A DNA stretch of 64,000 nucleotides from Macrococcoides equi (GCF_047425865.1 NZ_CP179735.1), one strand, 5' to 3'. Positions 52,685-61,552 are shown, counted from the stretch's first letter. Program-made: numbers and translations. Notes: a model not told the origin generated them from the sequence alone.

Positions 52685-53350
52685 ATGACTAACTTAAACG
52701 ACTTAAATATTGAATATATACGAAAAGTAAATCAATTACTACCTTTAAATAAAGATGACTTTAATTATGTAGCAGATAGTATTACGAATAACGTTACTTT
52801 ATCTGAAGATGAAACAGACGAAATAATTCTTGAGATATTAGATGACTTACTCATCGCTCAAAGTAATGGTACATCGGCAAAAGAATTTTTCGGTCACGAT
52901 TTAGATGCATTTGTATATGATATTACAAATGAACTTCCAAAAAGATCTATAAAATCTATAATAATGTTCGGCACTTTTAATTTTATTAATGTGATGATAA
53001 TAATAATTTCAATATTTGGTTTTGCTGATTTTTTACTATGGATAAGCCAAGGGAAACATCTTCAAATACCTATACTTTCAGCTTCACTTTGTATATTAAT
53101 ATTTCTGTTGTTCAGTTTGATTACAGTATTTTTTGACACAAATGCAAAAAATAAAACAAAAGCGCAAAATACGATTCAAGCGTTATTTATGTTCTTATCA
53201 TATACGATTCCCTATATTATTTTTTATTTTATAAAACAAGGACCATATTTTAGTTTTCCATTTTATTTTGCGTTTATCATTTTACCTGCTCTTATTTACT
53301 TAAGCTTATATGTCAAAAGAAAATATTTGCCCAACAAGCGATTCATTTAG
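52685..53350 (+). CDS. DUF1129-like membrane protein, copy 2
   Basis: Paralogue of the preceding gene with the same layout and the same length (221 residues): LNDLNIEYIRKVNQLLPLNKD at the start corresponds to MDVDYQRKLNQLSPSNKI in copy 1, then NGTSAKEFFGHDLDAF and four hydrophobic segments (about 95-120, 130-150, 165-185, 190-210). Overall identity with copy 1 is clearly stronger in the N-terminal domain than in the membrane part. AGGGTGA lies before the ATG. Function unknown. Confidence 0.8.
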   Translation: MTNLNDLNIEYIRKVNQLLPLNKDDFNYVADSITNNVTLSEDETDEIILEILDDLLIAQSNGTSAKEFFGHDLDAFVYDITNELPKRSIKSIIMFGTFNFINVMIIIISIFGFADFLLWISQGKHLQIPILSASLCILIFLLFSLITVFFDTNAKNKTKAQNTIQALFMFLSYTIPYIIFYFIKQGPYFSFPFYFAFIILPALIYLSLYVKRKYLPNKRFI

Positions 53351-53362
53351 GAGGAAGCATTA

Positions 53363-54064
53363 ATGAAGACAAAAGACATTATCGAACAGAATAACTTGAA
53401 ACGAAAAGAATTAACGCCTGAGAATCGAAAAGTTTATGAAGAAGTTATAATGTATTTACGTAATGATTTCTCAATTTCTGAACATGTAACTGAAGTGGCT
53501 TTATTGGACTTATTGGACCATTTACTAGAATCTCAAATTCACGAAGTAACACCTGAAGAATTTTTTGGAGATGATCCTAAACAATTCGCAAAAGATTTAA
53601 TCGCTGAGATTCCAAAAGAATCTAAAAGTAATGTTTACTTATTTACTCTATCTCTTGTTTGTTTATTCTTTGGATTATTTAGAATTACAACATCTTTAAT
53701 TGATGCTACTTATTTTTATATATTTAATAAAATTAATAAAGTTAACGTAATACAAGAACTAATATCTGAATTTATTATTGTATTTGTAATCGTCACAATT
53801 ATACTTATTGCTATAAAAAAGTTTCAGTATAACTCATTCTCTAATAATTCAAATACACAAAAAAATATCCTATTTACTATAATATTATCTACACTATTTA
53901 TACCATTTTTAGTTATTAACTTTCTAACACAACTAATACCTTATGATAAAATGATAATAATACCCTGGTATATCAACCTTATAATAGGAATTATACTTAT
54001 TGTAATTTACAAATTTTTATTCAATAAATCTAAAAACAATAAAGAGCTAGTATTTTTCAGATAA
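53363..54064 (+). CDS. DUF1129-like membrane protein, copy 3
   Basis: Third paralogue (233 residues). NNLKRKELTPENRKVYEEVI and HEVTPEEFFGDDPKQFAKDLIAEIPKE match the corresponding parts of copies 1 and 2; four hydrophobic segments follow and the tail is basic (NKSKNNKELVFFR). Copy 3 is the most divergent at the N-terminus. AGGAGG lies eight bases before the ATG. It ends the padR operon. Confidence 0.8.
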   Translation: MKTKDIIEQNNLKRKELTPENRKVYEEVIMYLRNDFSISEHVTEVALLDLLDHLLESQIHEVTPEEFFGDDPKQFAKDLIAEIPKESKSNVYLFTLSLVCLFFGLFRITTSLIDATYFYIFNKINKVNVIQELISEFIIVFVIVTIILIAIKKFQYNSFSNNSNTQKNILFTIILSTLFIPFLVINFLTQLIPYDKMIIIPWYINLIIGIILIVIYKFLFNKSKNNKELVFFR

Positions 54065-54096
54065 AAATCGCCCGAAGCTAAACGTAGCTTCGGGCG
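54064..54096 (-). terminator. Terminator of the MFS/DUF456 operon (and perhaps the padR operon)
   Basis: Perfect 12-bp arms CGCCCGAAGCTA and TAGCTTCGGGCG around AACG, with a T run on the minus strand only. Confidence 0.85.
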
Positions 54097-54102
54097 TTCC
54101 TC

Positions 54103-54585
54103 TTAAATAATAATATCCAAAATAAACCACACAATCATAATAATCAATATCATAAACTTCGCCACGGTGCTTGTTAAAAAGCCGAATAAAGAGCCTATAC
54201 TTGCATCGAGTGCGCGTTTAAAGTCTTGCTGAATAAGTAACTCTACTATAAACACTGCTGCAAAGGGAATGATAATAATCCCAAACGGTGGGAAGAAAAA
54301 GCTTCCGAGTAATATACCGATTGCTGCTGTTAACTCCCCTGCTTTACTTCCACCATACTTCTTCACGAAGTGACCACCTAGTACATAGTCACTCACTAAC
54401 GTAATAATCGTAAGTGTCGACATCGCCACCCAGAAGAACCATGATAGTTCATTATTATTAATTGCAAAGTGATAAATAAAGAATCCAACCCACATCATCA
54501 ATATTCCTGGTATCATCGGCATCACCAAAGCAACAAATGCTGATAAAAATGCCAAGACTACAAATGCCCATAGTACAAATGTCAT
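54103..54585 (-). CDS. DUF456 family membrane protein
   Basis: Four to five hydrophobic segments in 160 residues with MPMIPGILMMWVGFF, SDYVLGGHFVKKYGGSKAG and GILLGSFFFPPFGIIIIPFAAVFIVELL, the standard features of DUF456, a small membrane family without known role. It overlaps the MFS gene by four bases (ATGA), hence cotranscribed. The pair suggests a function linked to the transporter but nothing more can be said. Confidence 0.88.
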   Translation of the reverse strand: MTFVLWAFVVLAFLSAFVALVMPMIPGILMMWVGFFIYHFAINNNELSWFFWVAMSTLTIITLVSDYVLGGHFVKKYGGSKAGELTAAIGILLGSFFFPPFGIIIIPFAAVFIVELLIQQDFKRALDASIGSLFGFLTSTVAKFMILIIMIVWFILDIII

Positions 54586-55784
54586 GATAAATCCTTCATC
54601 GTAACTGGTTTCGTAAAGATTAAAAGAATGAATGCTAGTAAAATAAATGCTGATGACACAAAGAACACATTCCCCAGTCCTACAACGTCACTCATTACTC
54701 CACCGAGTAAATTGCCTAGTAACTGTCCAACGATCATTGCATTTGAGAATAATGTTGAGGCATAACCCGGGAAATCAGGTAATATATCCTGAAAATAACT
54801 GATACCTAATCCTAAGAGTATGGCCAGGAAGAACGCTAGCAGTACTTGTCCAATTAGCATTGCAGTTACACTGTCAAATACTCCAATAGAAAAATAGTAC
54901 GCGCCGCCTAATGCTCCACCGATCATTAAAAGTGTACGCGTCTGAAATCTACTAGCGAGTATGCCTAATATAATCATAAATGGTACTTCTAATCCTGCAC
55001 ATAGACTGGCTAGATATCCCACATTCGCTTCATCTGCGTGAAGATATTCTGTTACAAAAAGCGGCATATTTAAAGTATACATCCACTGCCCCACATGTAA
55101 AAAGACAAATGCTAAAAATGGAATTAATAGATACATATCTTTTAGTAAATTGGGTGCTACGGTTTCAACTTTATTCGCATGATAAACTGTCTTTTCAGGT
55201 TTAACTTCATGGAAAAATAATAAGAATGTTATAAAGACAATCCAGTAAATCACGACAGTTCCACCAAAGATGCCCGCAAAACCAAAATGCTTGAGTAACA
55301 CCGTTCCGACTAACGGACCAAATAAGAAACCAAAACTAAACATCGAACGTAATACAGTGTTTGCAAATACTGCATTTCTACTAGACGCTGAGGCATTGAT
55401 ACTTTCTCTGGCTGATGCGTACATTTGTGGCATTGCAGGTGCTGCCATCCCACCGAAGAATACATATAGTGCTATAAATAGATAAGGATTAGATACAAAA
55501 TAATACATACTAAATGCTACAGAGGCCATTGCCAGACTGAACATAATCATATATTTTCTACTGAATCCTGCTCTATCTGAAAATCTTGCGACTATGGTAT
55601 TCACCATAAATCCGGCGAGTGCAAAGAGTGCCATCATCACACCATATAAACCACGTGTCATTCCTAGTTCCTGTGTTGCATACAATACAAAGAATGGTAC
55701 TGTAATTGCCAGTGCCATACCAAGTAAAGTCATATTAATTAGAAATAACACATAGTTTTTAATACTTAATAGATTTTTGAACAT
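54582..55784 (-). CDS. MFS transporter (sugar-efflux/SetA-like)
   Basis: A 12-helix major facilitator of 400 residues. The loop between helices 2 and 3 reads ARFSDRAGFSRKYMI (the G-x-x-x-D-R-x-G-R-R/K motif in altered form), and PAMPQMYASARE plus GFLFGPLVGT resemble the SET family of sugar efflux transporters. Substrate could be sugars, drugs or other small molecules. Only a weak ribosome site (GAAAG) is before the ATG. Overlaps DUF456 by four bases. Confidence 0.82.
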   Translation of the reverse strand: MFKNLLSIKNYVLFLINMTLLGMALAITVPFFVLYATQELGMTRGLYGVMMALFALAGFMVNTIVARFSDRAGFSRKYMIMFSLAMASVAFSMYYFVSNPYLFIALYVFFGGMAAPAMPQMYASARESINASASSRNAVFANTVLRSMFSFGFLFGPLVGTVLLKHFGFAGIFGGTVVIYWIVFITFLLFFHEVKPEKTVYHANKVETVAPNLLKDMYLLIPFLAFVFLHVGQWMYTLNMPLFVTEYLHADEANVGYLASLCAGLEVPFMIILGILASRFQTRTLLMIGGALGGAYYFSIGVFDSVTAMLIGQVLLAFFLAILLGLGISYFQDILPDFPGYASTLFSNAMIVGQLLGNLLGGVMSDVVGLGNVFFVSSAFILLAFILLIFTKPVTMKDLS

Positions 55785-55857
55785 ATATACACATACTTTC
55801 TATTTATAATACTGTACTATTATATCGAAAAAATATAATTTGTATAGCTATGTTTGC

Positions 55858-56673
55858 CTATAGAGTAATAAGAACTGCTGCTTTATCATCGTGCAGTTTC
55901 ACACGAGGATAAAGTATCTTATCACGGTCTTCCAGTTCTTTTTGAATCATATAATCTAGCATATTTTCTAGTCCTTCGTCTTTAAATCTCAGTACAAATT
56001 GTTCTAGTCCCAATTGTTCAATATCGTAAAATCCATCTGTTGTAATTAAGATATAAGCAATATTAGACACATTAATTTCGCCACGATTATAAGCCTGATT
56101 AAAGTTTACATCACCATTCATCACAGAATAACCTCCAGGGATATTCGCTGTTGCCTTCGCTTTATTAATCGCTTCAAGCATTTCTTCAGGCAACTTTCCT
56201 GACTCATATACACCTGGGTATTTCTCTTCCCACGTCTTTACACTTTTACTTTCGACGGTTTTTTGATATTTAGGCATCACCTGCGTTACTTTATCCTGCT
56301 TATCAATCGTGTAAATCACACAGTCTGCTGAAGTTGTATAATAAGCTGTATCATTAGATAACTGAACAATTGCGTGACAGCATTGGAAACGGTCTTTCGG
56401 ATGATTAATCTCTACTTTTAATTCATTCATTTCTTTTTGAATGCTCGCATTTGCTAATTCCGTAGCATTATCTAGTGATATATCTGACTCTATATTTTCT
56501 AATGTTGCTTTCACAGCTTGAGCTGCTCGTCTACCTGGCGTTACATTATCGATCATCACACCTTCTAAACTCGTGACCCCATCAATTACACCATATATTT
56601 TTGCATCATCATTAATAACTACAGCATCTTCATTCATTTTACCTACACCTTGAGCAAGAACAGACTGAATCAT
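55858..56673 (-). CDS. PP2C-family protein phosphatase
   Basis: A soluble serine/threonine phosphatase-like protein of 271 residues. QGVGKMNEDAVVINDDAKIYGVIDGVTSL has the N-E-D and V-I-D-G metal motifs of PP2C, and ILITTDGFYDIEQLGL and LHDDKAAVLI supply the third and fourth aspartate regions. It lacks an obvious sensor domain. It follows the relP gene by eight bases and is probably cotranscribed with it, suggesting a stress-signalling unit, though no kinase is next to it. The substrate is unknown. Confidence 0.85.
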   Translation of the reverse strand: MIQSVLAQGVGKMNEDAVVINDDAKIYGVIDGVTSLEGVMIDNVTPGRRAAQAVKATLENIESDISLDNATELANASIQKEMNELKVEINHPKDRFQCCHAIVQLSNDTAYYTTSADCVIYTIDKQDKVTQVMPKYQKTVESKSVKTWEEKYPGVYESGKLPEEMLEAINKAKATANIPGGYSVMNGDVNFNQAYNRGEINVSNIAYILITTDGFYDIEQLGLEQFVLRFKDEGLENMLDYMIQKELEDRDKILYPRVKLHDDKAAVLITL

Positions 56674-56681
56674 TTTTACAC

Positions 56682-57344
56682 CTACCCTAATAGTATTGTA
56701 TTACGAACTTCTGTCATCTTACGGTCAAGTACGCTGGATGCATCTGCAACAGCTCTTAATTCTTTACGCACTTCATCACTTAATTGTTTTGTATTATATT
56801 TATATTGTAATTTATGCTCTGTAGAAGCAAAGAAATCCATTGCTAGTGTCCGTATTTGAATTTCTGCTGGTATCCATTTCACACCTTCTGATAATACAAG
56901 CTCTGTTTCAACAATTAAATGCAGACTTTTATATCCACTTGGTTTCGGTTGTTTAATATAATCTTTTACTCTCACAATGCGTAGATCACTTCTGCTACTG
57001 AGTAACTCACAAATTTTATATACATCTTCTTCAAATGTTGTTACAATTCTAACACCAATAATGTCAAAAATATTAGCTCGAATGGCTTCAAGACTTGGTT
57101 CCACACCTTTTCGATTGATTTTTTCTCTGAGTGATAAAGGAGCTTTTATACGGGTTTTCACGTGTTCGAATGGTGAATATCCGTACCTAGCCTGCCACTC
57201 CAAATCAATAATATCAATATCACTCGTAAGCTCCAGTAATCCCATCTCATACTCTTTAAAGAAATACTGAAAATCTTCAGCCATCTTAATGAATTCAGTT
57301 TGTTCTTCAATTTTGTTAAATATTTGATTAATATCCATCGACAT
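56682..57344 (-). CDS. relP: Small alarmone synthetase RelP (YwaC/SasA type)
   Basis: RelP makes (p)ppGpp without hydrolysing it. The synthetase core is present: HVKTRIKAPLSLREKINRKG, NIFDIIGVRIVTTFEEDVY, VKDYIKQPKPSGYKSLHLIVE and AEIQIRTLAMDFFASTEHKL, with catalytic residues in R-I-K, D-x-x-G-x-R and E-I-Q-I-R-T. There is no HD hydrolase, TGS or ACT domain; 220 residues is the length of small synthetases. The segment LEWQARYGYSPFEHVKTRIK resembles B. subtilis YwaC (RelP/SasA) more than RelQ (YjbM). Usually cell-wall-stress induced. It is followed by a PP2C phosphatase gene. Confidence 0.83.
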   Translation of the reverse strand: MSMDINQIFNKIEEQTEFIKMAEDFQYFFKEYEMGLLELTSDIDIIDLEWQARYGYSPFEHVKTRIKAPLSLREKINRKGVEPSLEAIRANIFDIIGVRIVTTFEEDVYKICELLSSRSDLRIVRVKDYIKQPKPSGYKSLHLIVETELVLSEGVKWIPAEIQIRTLAMDFFASTEHKLQYKYNTKQLSDEVRKELRAVADASSVLDRKMTEVRNTILLG

Positions 57345-57381
57345 TCCCTCTCTTCATTCTCAATATACCAAATTTAAACAT

Positions 57382-57414
57382 AAAAAAGTACGAATACACT
57401 TTTGTATTCGTACT
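57382..57414 (-). terminator. Terminator of the LysR-family gene
   Basis: Arms AGTACGAATACA and TGTATTCGTACT around a four-base loop with A-rich run (T run on the minus strand). Confidence 0.87.
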
Positions 57415-57428
57415 CAAGTTCATTTGTA

Positions 57429-58298
57429 TTAATCATTAACGTATTCTAAAGCAACTTCCTTCATCAATTCTATATAAGCACTAACTTGCGGTAAACTTAA
57501 CATATCCGGTTCATAACACAGATACGTTTCTCTCAGTAGTGGATTACTTGCCACTTCTAAAAGTTTTATTTCAAATAAATCGTGGTCAATATCTTTCATC
57601 ACGATTTCCGGTAAGACGGTCATACCTACACCATTCAGTAATAATGATTTACATGTAGATATCTGATCAGTCTTTATTTGAGGTGCATATTCTTTATTGA
57701 ATTGCTCTGTATACCAATGCTCAATTTCTTTAATGTAGATGGGATCAGCCTGAAATTCTATCATCGGCAACTGATCAAGTTCATCTGCCTTATTCTTAGG
57801 ATATATAAAATAATGCTTTTCACTCATCAACAATTCATTATGAAGATTCATAATCTTACTGCCACGAATCACTGAGACATGAAAGTCATGACGATTATTT
57901 GTAATGCGCGTTGAAGAACCAACCTGCAGTTGAATCTTAACGTTCGGATAACGCTCTACAAAGCGACCCAGCACAATAGGTAATAAAGTATGACCAATTA
58001 ATGATGAGACACCGATTGATAGCTTACCATTTACAATACCATCTGAGGACTGGATCAATTCCTTAAGATTCGTTTCTTCTTTTAACATTTTACGTGCATG
58101 CTGAATAATCATCTCACCATTGGTCGTAATAATTAATTTCTTCTTCGTTCTGATAAATATATCCGTCCCCCACTCATTTTCGATTGACTTTAAACGCTGA
58201 CTGACAGCAGGTTGGGATATATATAATGTATCTGCAGCTTTACGTAACGTCTCTTCATCTGCCAACGCTACCAGTAATCTGTAATCATCAATTTTCAT
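57429..58298 (-). CDS. LysR family transcriptional regulator
   Basis: A 289-residue LysR-type protein: winged-helix start MKIDDYRLLVALADEETLRKAADTLYISQPAVSQRLKSIE and FIRTKKKLIITTNGE, then a type 2 periplasmic-binding-like effector domain (LSIGVSSLIGHTLLPIVLGRF, VSVIRGSKIMN). Effector unknown. GAGG lies seven bases before the ATG. Next to TatD upstream by 17 bases on the same strand; no metabolic gene nearby points to its target. Confidence 0.88.
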   Translation of the reverse strand: MKIDDYRLLVALADEETLRKAADTLYISQPAVSQRLKSIENEWGTDIFIRTKKKLIITTNGEMIIQHARKMLKEETNLKELIQSSDGIVNGKLSIGVSSLIGHTLLPIVLGRFVERYPNVKIQLQVGSSTRITNNRHDFHVSVIRGSKIMNLHNELLMSEKHYFIYPKNKADELDQLPMIEFQADPIYIKEIEHWYTEQFNKEYAPQIKTDQISTCKSLLLNGVGMTVLPEIVMKDIDHDLFEIKLLEVASNPLLRETYLCYEPDMLSLPQVSAYIELMKEVALEYVND

Positions 58299-58315
58299 TT
58301 TGTAATCCTCAAATT

Positions 58316-59059
58316 CTAGAGATTATAGAATCGAACCGTATTTTTTACAACAACTTCTTTTACTGTGTGGATCGGTATCGATTTTATATATGCAATTTCC
58401 TTTATTATAGCAGATAATTGGTCATTGATGTGATGCGGTTTAAAACCATCATGCGTCCAAGGTCCATCCGTTTCAATCATTAGACGATTGACTGGAAAGT
58501 GTGAGACAACCTTTCTAGTCTTGGGATTATGTAGGATATCGGGAGTGACACTCACCATATAATGCGTTTGAAGTAATTGTTGCAGCACTTCATCACTTGC
58601 CTTAAACCAGTGGAAATGCGCTTTATTGATATTATGTTTCTTGAGTAATTCCAAAGCTATAAGGGTATCATCATATACCGCGTGAAGAATGACTGGCAGA
58701 TTATATTCTTTTGCTTTAATGATGAAGCGTTCTAGCACATCGATATACGGTAATACATCCAGATTACTGTGCTCACGCTTTAAATATTGTGGTAACCCCA
58801 CTTCTCCGATACCGATGATTTCAGTATGGTGTTTATCTATTAGTGATAGGATATGATTTATTTCATGTTCATTAATTTGCTGTTCTGGATGAAAACCAAG
58901 AGCGATGTGTACCTTATCATATTGATTCAACTTAATAAGAGACTGCGCGCTTTTACTATCCATTGCGACAGCGATCAAACCATCAATCTGTTCTTGTAAA
59001 ATAATCTCTTGCTGCTCCGCTTCCGGATATCGATCCAGATGAATATGAGCATCGTACAT
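58316..59059 (-). CDS. TatD family metal-dependent hydrolase
   Basis: TatD-like nucleases/hydrolases of the amidohydrolase fold. Motifs: YDAHIHLDRYPE (metal H-x-H), IGIGEVGLPQY (E), LPVILHAVYDD (H), KAHFHWFKAS (H) and LMIETDGPWTHDG (D). At 247 residues it is on the short side for the family. Role in DNA turnover is inferred. The ATG is preceded by GTGGTGA. It and the LysR gene form a minus-strand pair between two arrays of control elements. Confidence 0.88.
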   Translation of the reverse strand: MYDAHIHLDRYPEAEQQEIILQEQIDGLIAVAMDSKSAQSLIKLNQYDKVHIALGFHPEQQINEHEINHILSLIDKHHTEIIGIGEVGLPQYLKREHSNLDVLPYIDVLERFIIKAKEYNLPVILHAVYDDTLIALELLKKHNINKAHFHWFKASDEVLQQLLQTHYMVSVTPDILHNPKTRKVVSHFPVNRLMIETDGPWTHDGFKPHHINDQLSAIIKEIAYIKSIPIHTVKEVVVKNTVRFYNL

Positions 59060-59105
59060 AGAATCACCACTTGAATGTAGAATTTTAGTCTGGTTAATGT
59101 TTGTG

Positions 59106-59325
59106 ACTTGTCCGATATAAGCAATATATCGGTCATGTTAGCTTCATTTTCCTCATTTCTACTCGCAACTTGTCCGATAAAACCAATATATCGGTCATGT
59201 TAGCTTCATTTTCCTCATTTCTACTCGCAACTTGTCCGATATAAGCAATATATCGGTCATGTTGACTTCTTTTCTCTCATTTTCAATCGCAACTTGTCCG
59301 ATAAAACCAATATATCGGTCATGTT
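59106..59325. repeat. Array of four 62-bp repeats with palindromic core
   Basis: Units begin at 59106, 59168, 59230 and 59292 (exact 62-bp period). The core is ACTTGTCCGATATA...TATATCGGTCATGTTA; CCGATATA and TATATCGG form a hairpin. Units alternate between two loops, ATAAGCAATA (1 and 3) and ATAAAACCAATA (2 and 4). The inter-core region CTTCATTTTCCTCATTTCTA is conserved in the first units. TATATCGGTCATGT also occurs once in the T-box leader of trpS (60428-60441). No ORF lies here. Because linkers are repeated too, this is not CRISPR. Confidence 0.93.
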
Positions 59326-59334
59326 ATTACTTTA

Positions 59335-60333
59335 CTAATGATTCAACATTTTATCTTTCAATAAATCGAGCTTTGATTGTGCTATATTTCGAACAACTGA
59401 TTGATTTTTTATCAGAATATCATTGATATAAGTTTCATCGTCCAGTAGCTCATAATAACTATTTCTCTTTTCTTTTAGTTCATTATTAATGACTTCAAAC
59501 AAATTCTTTTTTAAATTTCCATATCCCACACCTGCTTCAAACTGTTTATTGATTTCTTTCATCTCTTCATTATTTAAAAATGCTTTAAATAAAGTGTAAA
59601 TGATAGAATTTTGAGTTGGAATTGGTTCACCAAGTGCTATAGATTCCGTTTTAATCTTCATAATATTTTTATATAATTCTTTTTCAGTCGAAAATATAGG
59701 TATTGTATTGCCATAACTTTTACTCATCTTACGACCATCATTTCCAGGCAATACCATTGTTTTTTCTTCGATTCTCGCTTCTGGCATTTTAAATATTTCA
59801 CCATAATTATTATTTATGCTTTGAGCGATATCCCTAGTAATTTCAATATGTTGTAACTGGTCTTTTCCAACCGGTACAATATCAGTATCCATAATCAATA
59901 TATCTGCAGCCATTAAAACAGGATAATTAAATAATCCCATATTAATCCCATTATCCGGGTCATTATTATTTATAATATTATCTTGCACTTTAGCCTTATA
60001 TGCATGTGCTCTATTAAGTAGGCCTTTCGATGTTTCATTCATTAGATACATAGACATTTCAGTAATTTGAGGAATATCTGATTGTTTATAAAATAAACAT
60101 CTATCAGTATCAAGTCCTAAAGCGAAAAATGCTGCTGCAATTTTTAAGGATAATTCATTTATCGCACCTTCTTTACGTTTTACATCATTATTTAATGCAT
60201 GAATATCAGCAATAAAATATGCATATTGATTTTCTTCATCTTTTGACAACTCAATTGCCGGTTTAATTGCACCTAAGTAATTTCCTAAATGTAATTCTCC
60301 TGTAGGTTTAATTCCTGTTAGTACTGTCTTCAT
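59335..60333 (-). CDS. trpS: Tryptophanyl-tRNA synthetase
   Basis: A class I synthetase charging tRNA-Trp. The HIGH-type motif is in PTGELHLGNYLGAI near residue 11, AYFIADIHALNN follows, GKDQLQHIEITRDIAQ recognises the substrate, and the KMSKS loop is GRKMSKSYGN. At 332 residues it is normal. GGAGAGG lies before the ATG. A T-box leader upstream makes it respond to uncharged tRNA-Trp. It resembles the Staphylococcaceae TrpS, but some staphylococci carry a second, resistant copy; only one is seen here. Confidence 0.96.
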   Translation of the reverse strand: MKTVLTGIKPTGELHLGNYLGAIKPAIELSKDEENQYAYFIADIHALNNDVKRKEGAINELSLKIAAAFFALGLDTDRCLFYKQSDIPQITEMSMYLMNETSKGLLNRAHAYKAKVQDNIINNNDPDNGINMGLFNYPVLMAADILIMDTDIVPVGKDQLQHIEITRDIAQSINNNYGEIFKMPEARIEEKTMVLPGNDGRKMSKSYGNTIPIFSTEKELYKNIMKIKTESIALGEPIPTQNSIIYTLFKAFLNNEEMKEINKQFEAGVGYGNLKKNLFEVINNELKEKRNSYYELLDDETYINDILIKNQSVVRNIAQSKLDLLKDKMLNH

Positions 60334-60351
60334 TTTATCCTCTCCTTTTAT

Positions 60352-60562
60352 AAAAAAAGAGACTCATCCTAAATAAGGACGAGTCTCTCGCTGTACCACC
60401 TAATCGCTACAAACATAACGTACACGTTATATCGGTCATGTATCCGCTCAACGTATGTATTAGTTGAGATTCAAAATCGAGTCCATTCACAGTTAAACTA
60501 TACATGTTTACACCATCCACATGCTCTCTAGAATAATTTAAACCGCTACTCTTCTCATAGAA
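60352..60562 (-). promoter_or_regulatory. T-box riboswitch of trpS
   Basis: On the minus strand the T-box itself is AGGTGGTACAGCG (60401-60389), and the terminator that follows has arms AGAGACTCGTCCT and AGGATGAGTCTCT with a T run (60388-60352). At the 5' end the AGTA-type motif GAAGAGTAGCG begins stem I. The specifier is likely TGG (60485-60483) in GTGAATGGACTC, tryptophan followed by a purine. Uncharged tRNA-Trp would stabilise the antiterminator. The 345-base gap to the next gene is explained by this leader plus a promoter region. Confidence 0.92.
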
Positions 60563-60624
60563 ATATTATATTTATTATATCTTATCCCATCTTATTCTAA
60601 TTTTCAAATCATATATCACACTTC

Positions 60625-60649
60625 GTTTATTGCTTTTATCAGAGGGAAT
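60625..60649 (+). promoter_or_regulatory. Candidate SigB-dependent promoter of the SDR gene
   Basis: GTTTAT, 13 bases, GGGAAT; same spacing as the site upstream of the GlsB-like gene and one base off the -10 consensus GGGTAT. The downstream SDR resembles general stress proteins. Confidence 0.55.
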
Positions 60650-60678
60650 AATGATTATAAATCAATTAAGGAGGCGTT

Positions 60679-61551
60679 ATGATGGATAAGTTCGAGAAGA
60701 TTGATAAAGAGATTAAAGGTTACACCCAGGACCATCAACCGGGTAGCGAAGCAGATATGCATCCACAGCCTATTGCTGAGGATGGTAATTATAAAGCCGG
60801 TGGCAAATTAGAAGGTAAGGTTGCTTTAATTACTGGTGGTGACTCAGGTATTGGTCGTGCTGTAGCGATTCTTTATGCTAAAGAAGGTGCTGATGTTGCA
60901 ATCGGTTATTTTGATGAAGAGACAGATGCTAATGATACAGTTAAGCGTTTAGAAGAGATTGGTGTAAAAGCAAAAGCTTACAAACATGATTTAAAGTCCG
61001 AAAATGAATGCAAGCAATTAATCGACAATGTTATAAAAGACTTCGGTAAATTAAATATTTTAGTAAATAATGGTGGTGTGCAATATCCACAAGATAGTTT
61101 GCTGGATATCACCGCTGAACAAATTGAGGAAACATTTGCGACAAATATATTCGGCATGATGTATTTATCAAAAGCTGCTCTGCCGCATCTTTCTAAGGGT
61201 GATACTATTATCAATACTTCAAGTGTGACAGCTTACAGAGGTTCTAAGACATTAATCGATTACTCTGCAACTAAAGGTGCGATTACTTCATTCACACGTT
61301 CACTTTCACAAAACTTAGCAGAGCAAGGTATACGCGTAAATGCTGTTGCACCTGGACCTATCTATACACCACTGATTCCAGCAACTTTCCCAGCTGAAAA
61401 AGTTGAAAAACACGGTGAGGAAACTGCTTTAGGTCGTCGTGGTCAACCGAGTGAAAATGCACCGGCATATGTGTTCTTAGCAAGTGATGATTCAACTTAT
61501 ATTACAGGTCAGACGATTCATATCAACGGTGGAGACTTTATTACAAGTTAA
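60679..61551 (+). CDS. SDR family oxidoreductase, general-stress type
   Basis: A short-chain dehydrogenase with an N-terminal extension of about 45 residues (PGSEADMHPQPIAEDGNYKAGGKLEGK) typical of YdaD/YhxC/GS39-like stress proteins. Cofactor motif TGGDSGIGRA, NNGG in LVNNGGVQYP, and the catalytic S-Y-K in NTSSVTAYRGSKTLIDYSATKGAI. The C-terminal part ITGQTIHINGGDF is standard. 290 residues; AAGGAGG before two ATG codons, of which the first is used here. Substrate unknown. Confidence 0.9.
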   Translation: MMDKFEKIDKEIKGYTQDHQPGSEADMHPQPIAEDGNYKAGGKLEGKVALITGGDSGIGRAVAILYAKEGADVAIGYFDEETDANDTVKRLEEIGVKAKAYKHDLKSENECKQLIDNVIKDFGKLNILVNNGGVQYPQDSLLDITAEQIEETFATNIFGMMYLSKAALPHLSKGDTIINTSSVTAYRGSKTLIDYSATKGAITSFTRSLSQNLAEQGIRVNAVAPGPIYTPLIPATFPAEKVEKHGEETALGRRGQPSENAPAYVFLASDDSTYITGQTIHINGGDFITS

Positions 61552-61552
61552 T

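Noticed and set aside
59106..59325. CRISPR array
   Set aside because: Same reason: conserved linkers, exact tandem period, no cas genes.
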